NCBI GenBank assembly: GCA_013398175.1
Contig: VZRZ01002090.1
Location: 68,135-132,134, forward strand
Length of the DNA stretch: 64,000 bases
Origin: Climacteris rufus
Lineage: Eukaryota; Chordata; Aves; Passeriformes; Climacteridae
Reading direction: 5' to 3'
Positions 1 to 60,700 of this stretch are shown piece by piece. Position 1 is the first letter of the stretch; each line of letters begins with the position of its first letter. Below the pieces are notes generated by a model. The model was not told the origin of the DNA. It did not search any database and worked only from the letters and a program-made list of their open reading frames with translations. A program made the translations under genes and the position numbers.

Positions 1-99
1 AATTCTTGAGATACTTGACGTACCTTCCAAAGATGATACATCCTTTTTTTTTTCCTTTAGAAGCTCCATACCCAATCAGGCCAGTCTTTTTCTTTGTTG

Positions 100-2340
100 G
101 ATCATCTTTCAGCACATAGTGACTGTTTGTTCCTGTGTCATCAATAATTTTGTTTTGAGGCATGCCCATCCTTCCTGGACTCCTTTGTTTTTAAGGGCTG
201 CTTCCCAAGAAGCTCTCTGAATGTCTCCTGAATAAGCCAAAGCTGCCCTCCAGAAGTCCAGTTTGGAAGTTTTGATGCCCCTCCTTGTTTTGCTGAACAT
301 TGAAAACTTTATAATTTTTGTGATCACTATACCCCAGCCAGCCTCCAACCACCATATCTCCCACCAGCCCTTCTCTGTTTGTGAACAGCAGGTCCAGCAG
401 AGCCCCATCCCTGGTAGGCTCACTTACCAGCTGTGACAAAAAGTTGTCCTCCATACACTCTAAGAACATCCTTGACTGCCTCTTTTCTGCTGTGTTGAGT
501 TCCCAGCAGATATAAGGCAAGTTAAAATCTCCTATGAAGACTAGGACTGGTGATCTTGAACACCTTCCAGCTGCTTGTAAAATAAATTATCCACCTCATC
601 ATCCTGGTTGAGTGGTCTATAACAGATTCCCACCAGGATGTCAGCTTTGTTGGCCTGCACCTTGATTCTTATCCATAGGCACTCAACTTTATCATCGTTA
701 ATCTCAACTTCTGTCGCATCAAAAGCTGCCCTAACATAATGGGCCACCCCTCCACCCCTTCTCCCTCTCCTGTCTCTTCTGAAGAGCTTGTAGCTGTCCA
801 TTGCAGCACTCCAGTCATGTACATTATCCCACCATGTTTCTGTGATGGCGACTACATCATAGCTTTCCTGTCGTACCATGGTTTCCAGCTCCTCTTGTTT
901 GTTACCCGTGCCGCGTGCATAAGTGTACATACACTTCCGCTGGGCCACTAATTTCACCCCTGATTTTGGCTCACCACCCTTGGGCTTGTTCTGGGAAACC
1001 TAGTTGCATCACCCTCCCCTTCACACCTAGTCTAAAGTCCTCCCAATCAGTCCTGCCAATTCATGGACAAAAATCCTTTTACCTTTACTAGATAGATGGA
1101 GCCCTTCTGGCTCCAGCACGCCAGGTGCTGTAAAAGTTGCCCCATGATTAAAGAACCCAAACTTCTACCAACGACACCAGCCGTCAAGCCGCTTATTAAT
1201 AATGTGGATTCTCCTATTCCTATCACCATATATCCCTACCACTAAAGGGACTGAGCAGAGTATCACCTGCACTCCAGCCTTGTCAACCACCTGACCCAAA
1301 GCCCTGAAGTCCCTTTTAATTGCCCTAGTGGTCTTCCTTTCAATCTCATCACTGCCAACCTGGAGTATCAGCAGTGGATAGGAATCAGAGGGCTGAATCA
1401 GCCCAGGGAGCCTCTGGATAATATCCCATATCCCAGCCCCAGGGAGGCAGCAGACCTCCTTGTGAGATGGGTCCGGTCAACATATCAGGCCCTCTGTTCC
1501 CCTCAGATGGGAGTCACCTACAACAACTACCCTCCGTTTCTTTCTAATGGTAGAAGTGATGACCCATCTAACAGTCGAAGTGTAATGGGGGGACTCTCTG
1601 GGCAGTCAATTTTCTTCAGTGTTGTCTGCCTGAGCCTCCAGATCCAGGGCCTCCTACCTGTTCTGTAGTGGCACCTGGGTAGGTGATGGGGGTCGGAAAG
1701 ACTTTTTATTAATTCCCTGAGCAGGGACCCATTTCCCCTTTGCTTCATCAACAAGGTCTCCTCGTTCTGCCTGATGGTAGGAGGCATGGGAGTCCTCTGA
1801 TTCCTGGTGGGTTTCTCCAAGGGATGAAAGGGTGAAACTCTGCTCTGCTGTGTCTGTCTTCTTTACTTCCCAGCCACCCCGTCAGGTACATCCAGACACA
1901 TGGATTAGATTTTCCTCCCTGCCCATAAGCTTTCTCCAGCCTGAACAGTGTCAGCTTTGTTAGACTCCACTTTTGTGACAGATGCTCCAAGCTCTTCACC
2001 TTTGTAGCCCTTCCCTGGAGTCATTCTAGGATGTCTCTCTTGGACTAGTGGGTGAGACTTGGACATAGGACCCAGACATGCCTCACCAGCACTGAGGGGA
2101 GAGATCACCATCCATGTGCTGGCAGTGCTCAGCCTAGCCCACCTCAAGATACTGTTGGCTTGTGTTGCTGTGAGGGCACTCTGCTGTCTCAGTGTCAGGT
2201 TGGTGTCCACCAGGAACATGAGGTCTTTCCTATTCAGCTGCTCTCCAGCCTGCACTGGCATGTGTGATTATTCCTACACAGAGGCAGGACCTTTAGGATT
2301 ATTTGTGGACCTGATCAGTTCTCCAGCTTGACAAGTTAGT
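100..2340 (-). mobile_element. CR1 LINE copy with ORF1 esterase and ORF2 endonuclease remnants
   Basis: Minus-strand reading meets ORF1 first and ORF2 second. ORF1 remnant: an SGNH esterase-like region from about 1545 to 1030, with a GDSHLRG block at 1510-1518, a degenerate QVGSDE block near 1370 and GLHLS near 1100. ORF2 remnant: an APE-type endonuclease from about 957 to 190, with ETWWD near 840, a basic RRDRRGRRGGGVA stretch and a catalytic SDH at 320-328. Frameshifts and stops break both. The reverse transcriptase and 3' end are absent. The outer limits are approximate: I see no clear homology before about 100 or beyond about 2340. Confidence 0.8.
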
Positions 2341-5300
2341 GACTCTTCCTTCACTTTTCTTTAGAGACAGCAGGAGTTTGTCTCTACAGAGATGGGGGGA
2401 CACTACCATTAATGAGTAGGGAACTACTACTGATGATAGCTCTGAACACATGAAGGATCAGAACTGCCTTAAGCAAGCACCTTCTGCTATTGCCTTTACC
2501 ATCACATTCCCTCAAATTTTCCAGATTCTGGCACAGAAGTGGCAGTTTCCTCCTCTCTACAACTTCAAACACTAAACCTGTGTTCATGCTTCTTTGAGGA
2601 TTTCTCAAATGGAAGCTTTTGTTCCTGTGTAACATTTTCCCTCTTTCTGTCTCCTCCCTCAAAAGGTCACACAAAGGGTATGAAATGGGAAGACAATGTA
2701 ATGTTCTTAGCAAGCAGCATTATTGAGAAGACAGCAGTGACAAAAGCAGTCAGAGGAAAATAAGGAAAACCGGTGTGATGCTTACAAGATACTCAAGTCC
2801 AAAAGGCTAACTGTTCCTCAGCTCCCTATCTACAAATATGTCTGGAAAGATGGGTTTGTTATGAATCTTCTCCACAAGATACCAACCTGTGCTATGCCTA
2901 TCAGTCTTGTCAGAGAAAGGTCTTTAGGGTCTGGTATTCTTGTTATTACTGTCAGACTAATGAACTGACTGCTATACATGTGGGGGTTTGAAAGATACTC
3001 AGTTGTGAAGGTAAAGGCCTGAGGCACTTATAAATTTCTACAACTTAAATTTCATCTCATCCTCACTCCTATCCCTGTCTCTAATAAAAACAAAACCCAA
3101 ACCAAAACCAAACAACAATCAAACCCACCCAAAGCAAACAAAGTAGAAACAAACAAAACCCCAACCCAAATCCCCCTGGAAACTACACGTAAACCCTCAG
3201 GTATGTCATGAGACAAGAAGTCCACCAAGCTAGGATGCATCAAGTGAAAGCATCACTCTGTGCCCTCATTATGAAGCCATTGAGAAACCAGAACTCCTGG
3301 GAAATGTTCTCCCAAGTAAAGCCACTAATACGCTGCAGAGAGCAGCAGCTCTGTCCTCAGGAAGCCAGGGGCCATGCCTTTCCTACAAACAAGAGCTTCA
3401 TGGATTCTGTCTCCCTTGCCCTGTTTTTCAACTGTTTTTACCTCTGTTGATACCCAGTGCTTGCTGAAGGTGCCACATCACCATCCTTTCCAGGAACTAC
3501 CTCTCCACAAGTGAATCCCACCCCCTCTCCCTCTGCCTCTGCTCTTTCCCACCGCTCAGGTACTGTGAAATAATTATGCAAAAAGGCAGTCAAAAGTCTT
3601 TTGCCCAACTATAGGTTGAATTTGCATTTAAGATTAAATTCTGTGAGTCATGTAAATTCCAATGCCAAAAAAAGCTGAACAATTGAAATTTTTACACAGG
3701 ATGCATATATATTTTATTTTGGGAACGACATTAAAAATTGTTTCTTAGTCTAGAATATCTATACAGAATTCAGAATATGAAGGGTGCCCTTTGAAACTCA
3801 AATTTTTGTCGAATGTACAAAAACATTACAGAGAAACAATTGTTAATCAAAACACAGTACATGGATGCCATTTTTCAACAGTTCAAAACAGTCTCTAAAC
3901 CAGTGCAAATTTTATTGCATTAAGCTTCCCAGCTCACTTAATAAATTCATAATTTATTCACATACATCATTTCATCCTCATTACAATACAGTTTATTTTA
4001 AGCTCCTAACAGGAGTTTAATGTGCTTCTAAACAACAGCAAACAATCACTTTCTTTTATTTGCACCATTGGTTGATGCAGACTGAAAGAACAAATAAAAA
4101 CGCCATCCAATTCTCTCACATATGCATCACAATATACAGCACAGGAGAGTAAAGAAATAGAGTCCAATTCAACCATTCAGTTTCAACACTTGAAAGTTAC
4201 AAGGGTAATTGTTTTTAAAAAGATCCATAATGAAAAGCTGATATACAGAAGGCATTTTAAGATTTTTATTAGTTGAAAGATAAAAAAACCAAACTCTTTT
4301 GTTTAAAATGTACGGTTATGTGAATAAGATGACCTGCTTACCACTAATGAAATAGAAGTTATCTGCATTGAAGTAATTGTTGAATTAAGAGTTTTAAAAA
4401 GAGAAAACTACTGAGTGGATTATTCAGTTCCTTACATTTTAACAATTTGTTTTAAAAATATAATTTCTATGATCTAATTTAATACACATTTTGAAAATAT
4501 CCCCTATGTTGCAATTATTCAAGGAAAGCAGTAAACTCAATGAAAGATATATTCTTTTAGCTGCAGCAATACAAAAAGCCATGAATTCACAGTTAAAATA
4601 GAACAAAATTACTCATTCACAAGTGCAATGTAGCTTAACCAATGTGAAATTCCACCACGAACAAGATTAAGTCACTTGCAAAATTAATTTAGTTTGAAAC
4701 ACATATAGTAAATAAAGTATTTTTCATTATAATTGCATTGTCTAAACTTGAGTTATATAAAATGTGAAGACAGGATATGACTGTTAGTTACATACAGATG
4801 CTTCTAGTAACATGTAAAAGCTGGTACCAATTACTGTGCCAATACTGCAGCCACATCAGTCTCCCGCGCCCTAAAGGGTTTTCAAAGTTGTTAGGTTTTG
4901 ATGATGCACCAGAATATAATTCATAAAGAAAAACTTCGTAACTTAAGAATTCTGATTTTAAACATTTAAGACCTCATTTGTTGCTTTAATTCTACAAAAA
5001 ACCCAGCTATTTTCATATGGGCACATGTATACATGTAACTGATTAATAGCAGGTGAAAGGTGCAACATAGTATCTTCAGCACAACTGGCTGCAGTTCAAC
5101 ATCCTTAGGGCAACAATTCAAGGAAGCTTCTCTTTGATAATTGTTATTCCAATACAAACTTTCTAAGTTCTTTGGCATACCTGAAATTCACTGTTTGCGT
5201 CCACATCTGTTATCATGTTGTTTTACATGCTCACTTCGTGCACACGTTGCATGTTTTGAAGTTAATGCTGATCTGCACACGTGTTTTTCAGAAGAGCGCT

Positions 5301-6859
5301 CTCCTCCTAACGCTGACTGTTGAGCTACTAGAAAGAGCGTGTGGAGGCAAGAGTTTTACAAGTGAGCAAAATGCTACTTTCTGTTTATACTGACAGGAAA
5401 ACAGAACCAAAATCAAGCTTATCCACATTCCTCCTTCACAACACTTTGCCCACATCAGTAATATATTATGGATTCAGATAAATTGAGATCCCTAGCAGTT
5501 GAGTGTCAAATAAATGAGAAGCACTTGTAGGTAACTAAGTCATTCCCATGTAGCCCAAGAACTTCATCCTGTTAATTAAAATGCAGAGAAGTGTGCCTTT
5601 ATGCCCAGTTTTCAGAAGAACAAAAGTGTTTGCAATGCACTCAAAAAAACTTTTGAAACTTTTCCCTGCTTATTTTTGGCCAGATTTTGTGAAACTCTTA
5701 CTTTTTTCCACCCGAGAAAAACATCTTCTGAGATAAAAACAAATAGTTTTCAGAGATCTCCCTTTCCATCTGAGCTATGGATTACATTAAAAAACCCAAC
5801 TGATTAGCTAGCTACTAAAAACTAAGCATTATAAACTCCCTATTAAAAAGGAGAAGGTCTTCCTTTTTTAATTCTGTATTATTAAAGAATCAATTCCACT
5901 ATGCAGACTCAAGATTTCAAGTAGTTACGTGCAGGACTTCTACCACTCGGAAATCCAGGAATAGAAGTTAATTTGTAGTGTACAAAAATGCCAATATGCA
6001 AGAGCAAATCAAGGAAAAGTTCAATCCTGCAGCTCTCCTTTCTTCTCTGGCTTTAGTTTGGTTGGGGTTTATTTGTTTGCTTAGTGTATGTAGCTGGGAA
6101 AAGATTAACATTTAGCACTAGATGTTGTGACAATGTGCTTTGCCATCGCTACAACATTACTACCTGATTAATCTGTATTTTCAGCAACTGAAGTTGTTTT
6201 GAAATGAAGATGATGTGTCTAGAGAAATAAGGTTATAATAGTATTATTTACTATGTATTAAAACTATTTGGATGTCACATATCAAAAACAGCATTCACCA
6301 GACAGATTTTCCTTGCAATTTAATGAGTGGGGAGATTTTACGCATAATTAAAACTTGATTCCTTGCAAGTTGCATCATATAATCACACGGTTTTGTCCAT
6401 TTAACACTCAAAAATTGCCTTTTATGTAGTTGTCTGTTAAAAATTAATGTATAGAGTTATACAGGAAAATTTGCTGGTTTGATTTGTAGAAATATTAAGT
6501 TGTTTGGACCAATGCTTTACACAGACTTTAGAAGGATGGAACCATGTCAATTATGTAACTGGAGAAGAAAGGAAAAGATGAAGAGTCAAGGACTGTTCTT
6601 TCATTGTGATGTACATCAGATATCAGCAAGCAACTATGCATAAACCCAAAGAATAATGAATTTTAAAAAAAGCAATTGTGTGCTTTCTCACTTTCAGTTG
6701 TTGAGAAAGCACAATAGTTTTATCAGGACAGAATCTGTCCAGGTAATATCCCCATATAAACTTAGGATCAGCACTTTTAGACAAAATACAAGGCATCAGT
6801 CTATGATGCAAATGCATTGTGTCACAAATAGTGCAAATCCTTTGTTTTAGCCTCATGAA
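2341..6859. other. AT-rich sequence downstream of DENND4A, no gene recognised
   Basis: I see no exon, RNA gene or mobile element here apart from the A/C-rich stretch at 3078-3180. The many AATAAA hexamers on the minus strand between 3713 and 4270 mean that part of this stretch (about 3700-6859) may be distal 3' UTR of DENND4A. Short open frames here look like chance. Confidence 0.6.
3078..3180. repeat. A/C-rich low-complexity stretch
   Basis: The plus strand is a mosaic of CAAA, CCAAA and ACAAAC units with almost no G or T. No gene or element is recognised. Confidence 0.7.
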
Positions 6860-8231
6860 AAAAAAAAAAGTTGGTTTTATTGTCTCATGTAAAAGTTGTT
6901 CCAGACAGATCTTCATCCCTCATCATTCTGAAGAATGAAAATTTTTAGGAGTAGTATGAAGCAAATACATTCATACCCAGATGCAATTAATATTCTAAGC
7001 TCCTTTTATATGCTACAGATATCTTTTTTTTTCTCTAGGAATTATTCAATTGTAAAAGCCACACCACTAAATTTCAGCAAAAAACCTGGAATAAATTTTA
7101 TCATATTCTACAAGTAACAGAAACATTTAAACTGTTGACCAGTATCCAGGCTCTCCTTGCCAAGAGTACGACTACTGTAGTCAACTAAATACGTGAGGCT
7201 GAGAAAGTGTCTTACTTACTACAAGCGATCTAAAAGATGGATACATCTTTTCAGATCATACACATAAGCACTTCATTTCTGCTATTATACACCTTGAAGT
7301 CCACCTTTATAAATACATTTTAACTGAAATATTGAATTTAGAGTATCAGTGCAAAATAATTAACCCACAGGCTAGTATGAAACCAAGGAAGAGGGCGATA
7401 AAGAATTCAAGGAAGACACTTCTTAAGCACACATGCAAATAGTATAAAGCATAATTTTTTCCAGACGGTATATGTCGTCAGTCCTTGTGTATACTCTAAT
7501 GCCATTTGAGCTCCCTACCTAACTTACAGAAAGCTTCAGTCTCTTGTATCCATTTCTGAGCTGCTTGGTGTAGAAGCCCATCTTTCATTGGAGGAAGTGG
7601 CCAGTATGTTTACACGATCTTACACTTTGTCAGACAGAGAATACAGACACTTGAGTGTAAGTTTCCGTTTTTGCACAGCTATAGACACACATTACGAAAA
7701 GGTCCGCAAAAGATAATTTAGAATACTGATTGGGACAAGAGTCAGGAGAAGGGTAGCAATTTTGCGTACTGCAATCTGAGAAGAGCAACTGCATTGCAGC
7801 TTATAATCCAAGATTTCAAATATTTGCATTCATGCAACCATACCACACGCTAATAAAAGGATCCCTCTTTAGGTAATTTTAAAGAACTGGTGGCCATTAT
7901 GGAAGTCACTGACTACAGACTGCTGTTTAATCATTATCTTTTTGTACAACTTCATGTTGTGGAGGAAAAATTTGAGGAAATTAAAAATATATATGGGGGA
8001 AAAAGCAAATCAACCACTGAAACAAACTCATCATTTTAAAACATTTTGACATACTTTACAATGTGCCTATGAGATGAAAGAGAAGAATACATGTTGCAGC
8101 TCAATGAAACTGCTTTGACAAATTGCTCAAGTAACACCTTTTGGGATTCAAAAGTGTGTATATTGCCTTCCTCCTGGTTTGTTCACCTCTGCTTTTGTCT
8201 CTCTGAAGTTTAGTGGGCATCTTCCTTGTTT
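6860..8231 (-). other. DENND4A: Probable DENND4A 3' UTR (minimum extent)
   Basis: The sequence is AT-rich and runs from the stop codon to the first canonical poly(A) signal on the minus strand. No long open frame is visible. The end is inferred. Further signals at 3713-3718, 3911-3916, 3953-3958, 3992-3997, 4055-4060 and 4265-4270 allow a longer 3' UTR of about 4.5 kb. Confidence 0.5.
6876..6881 (-). promoter_or_regulatory. Candidate poly(A) signal AATAAA for DENND4A
   Basis: AATAAA in gene sense, about 1.35 kb after the stop codon. It is followed within 7-18 bases by a run of T residues (6858-6869), which resembles a U-rich downstream element. It is the first canonical hexamer I found after the stop. 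Confidence 0.4.
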
Positions 8232-57726
<49,495 letters not shown>

Positions 57727-57743
57727 GGTTATGTCGGTACTTC

Positions 57744-60700
57744 CTGAGGAAAAAAAGAGAAAGAAATTAAACACACTGCTTTCAAACTCAAACCCTTCTC
57801 TGAACAACTATGAGGATTTAGAACTCCTGAAAAGATTTTTGCAAATAGAAGAATTCTTATCTAGAGGGTTTGTGAAAATTCCAGGGAAACTGCAAAACAA
57901 ACTTTGACTTCTGCTGCTCAAAAAAGATGCTGAAAGTTTGTTGGTAATCAGATTTCAGTTCTAGCACCACAAGTCCTGTTCTAGCACAAGGAAGTTTAAG
58001 TGAGATAAAGGCGAACTCCAAGCTCCTAACACAGCAGTTACACAGAAAATTGCTTTGTGTTTGCTATTAGATCATCCCAGTTCTTCACAGGCTAAAAGTT
58101 AATGCAGGCATCACAATCTAAAAGCATCTATATTTTCCTGCTATTGCTTGTGAGTAATTTGACTATGGAATCATAGTCAAATAGAGAGAGAAATCATAGA
58201 GAGAGAGAACAATTGCAAGTACGTGCTCACTACTTTGTCTTCCGCACATTTCATCCATTTTGTTTCATAACCCAGATGTAACAGTGCAGTCTTGAGACAT
58301 TCAGCTGGCAACTGTAACATCTGGAAATCATTTACAAAAATCACACAACCAAACCCATATTTCATCAGCTGATCAAGCAGTACACATCACTGCTCAGCTG
58401 CACATTCCAGATCTGGAAAGAGTTGTTCTCTCAACACCACTGAAGTTCACTAAGCATATACTGCTAAAGCAGTGAAACACAAGTTTCTATTAAGAACAAA
58501 CCTAGCTGACGGCCTATGCTCAAGTACCTCAAGTACAATTTCAAGTATCCAAACCTCATTAAATCTTTTCTTTTTACAGGATGAGTAAGAAATATTTAAA
58601 CAGTGGCAGTCAAGCAATAAACCTGAATACTGTTATACCTCTGCAGGAAGCTAGGGACCACCTTCTTCTAGATCCTCTGGTTTCCATCATCAGATTTCTG
58701 GGAATTCCATCTAAAAAGCTAATGAGCAATTGAAGTCTGGTTCCCATCTTTGAAAACTATTAGGTAAATAGTAAAGACTGCCACAGCTGCCAAGGTCCCA
58801 CCTACCAAGGAGTGGTGGTTCCTGGGCATTACCAAAATAATAAGTGCACCAAAATTGAGAAGCTTCTTGTATTCAGAATGCCCAAGTCTGGTAACTGCAG
58901 AAACTGTTAACAGAGAGCTGGTTTGGTGAAGGCAGTATAACCCTGTTCCTTGCAATCTGGTCTACCCTCCTCTTCTTATTCTGCTCTTTTTTACTGACAC
59001 TATACTAAAAAGGTACTTTCCATCTTCACGGTATACAAGACTTCTAAGACTTTTGATAAGAAGTGTACTAAATACTCATGTGAGGGAAAAATCAGTTATC
59101 CATTCTACATATTTACTAAAAAAATTTAGCATAAGATTATGTGACTTGGATGCACTATTGCAACCTACTGTAGCATGAGATCAAAAGTAGGGAGAGGAAG
59201 AGAAGTAACTTCAGGAAAATTTGTTGTACCTCTACATTCCAACTGAAGTTTTAATTTTCTAACACTGAAATAACAACTTTTCAAATCCCTTCAGACTCAA
59301 AAGGAGATGTACCTACACCCTTTAAAATACTCTTCCATAATGCTGCTCACACCATCACTACAATGTTCTCTAAACACGCTGGCTAACAGCTTTTGTAGGG
59401 CAATCCACACAGAGACACAGAAGTGTCTGGCTCTCCTGCAAAGGGGAAAGCCGTGGGACAGTTAGTTACATGACTGGATTTATGCTTAAAACATATGGAT
59501 GCCGTATCAACAGGAACAATAAAAAGTTTATTCTATTTTCAGGTGTTCACTGCCTAGGTCTCCTGAAGAAGAAGGAAATTACTCCAGAGGCATAGCTACC
59601 TGTGAAGCTCGTATCACCTTTAGGTACAAAGCTTGCACCAATTTACCTTTACTGTCATAAAAAGCATGAAATCAGCAATAAAGCAGCTTATAGCTAAGCA
59701 AGTCAGCAAGAAATGCAGGGGGAGTGGCTTCAACTTCATCTCCATAAACTGGTGCTTCAGTTAAAAGGTCCCTTCTCATACTGCCACTGTTCATTTCCAC
59801 CTTCGCTTCTGTCCCGAACTATAGTTTGTACACCACATAATGAACTGGAACAAGAAATTGCTCTGGCTGAATGCTAACCTGGCAGAGACTGCTTAGTGTT
59901 CAACCAGAGCAGCTCTCCAGCAATTGCCTGTGTCAGCACAAAAGCAGCAGCATGACCCTTTCGGCAGCAGCAGCAGTGACTTACACTTGATTAATCATAA
60001 AACTCTGAGGTCTAAGATGTTTCAGTTTACCTCTTAGATGCTTGGAATTGTCCACAGAATTATAAAAATAAAGAAATAAAGAAATAACCCAGCCATTTTC
60101 TGTTCCCCTTAAAAAGAAAGTCCTGAGCTAGAGCATAATGCAATCTGTAAAATAGTGTTTGCACTTGATATGTATGAAATCAAATTACTAGAAAAAAGCT
60201 GCTAAACATAGCAAAATGGTTGGCATCCTATAGTTTTAATTTTTTTTAACCCAAAACCTTTTTTAAATGTTCAGCGTTTTATTAACTGGGTCATGATCAC
60301 ACAGCTCAGTATCATGTCCTCTCAATGCAATGTTAAAATCATAGTCTACATGATTTTTAGCACACAGAGCAGATAAAAACCCCTGTAACAATAACAGCAT
60401 ACATCAAAAATCTCACAAGAGTTTATACTTTTAATCGCAGCTCACGTTCCTGGAATTGCACTAATGTTATACTCAATTATGCTTTAAAGGAAGAACTTCA
60501 TTTTCCTGGGAAATCGGGGCAGGAAAATTTAAAAGCACCTGAAAAATTAAATACTAAGATTTGGGAGGTTAGAATGCAAATTAAGATAATCCATTCCTAG
60601 ATTTTAGCAGTACAGACCAATAAAACTGTAGCAATTATTTGCTAAGGAGCACACACTTGTATCTATGATATCACATTTTTCTCTCAGCCATGGCTATATT

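Noticed and set aside
2384..3450. Short open frames downstream of the CR1 copy
   Set aside because: They overlap on both strands, lack similarity to anything I know and have no exon signals.
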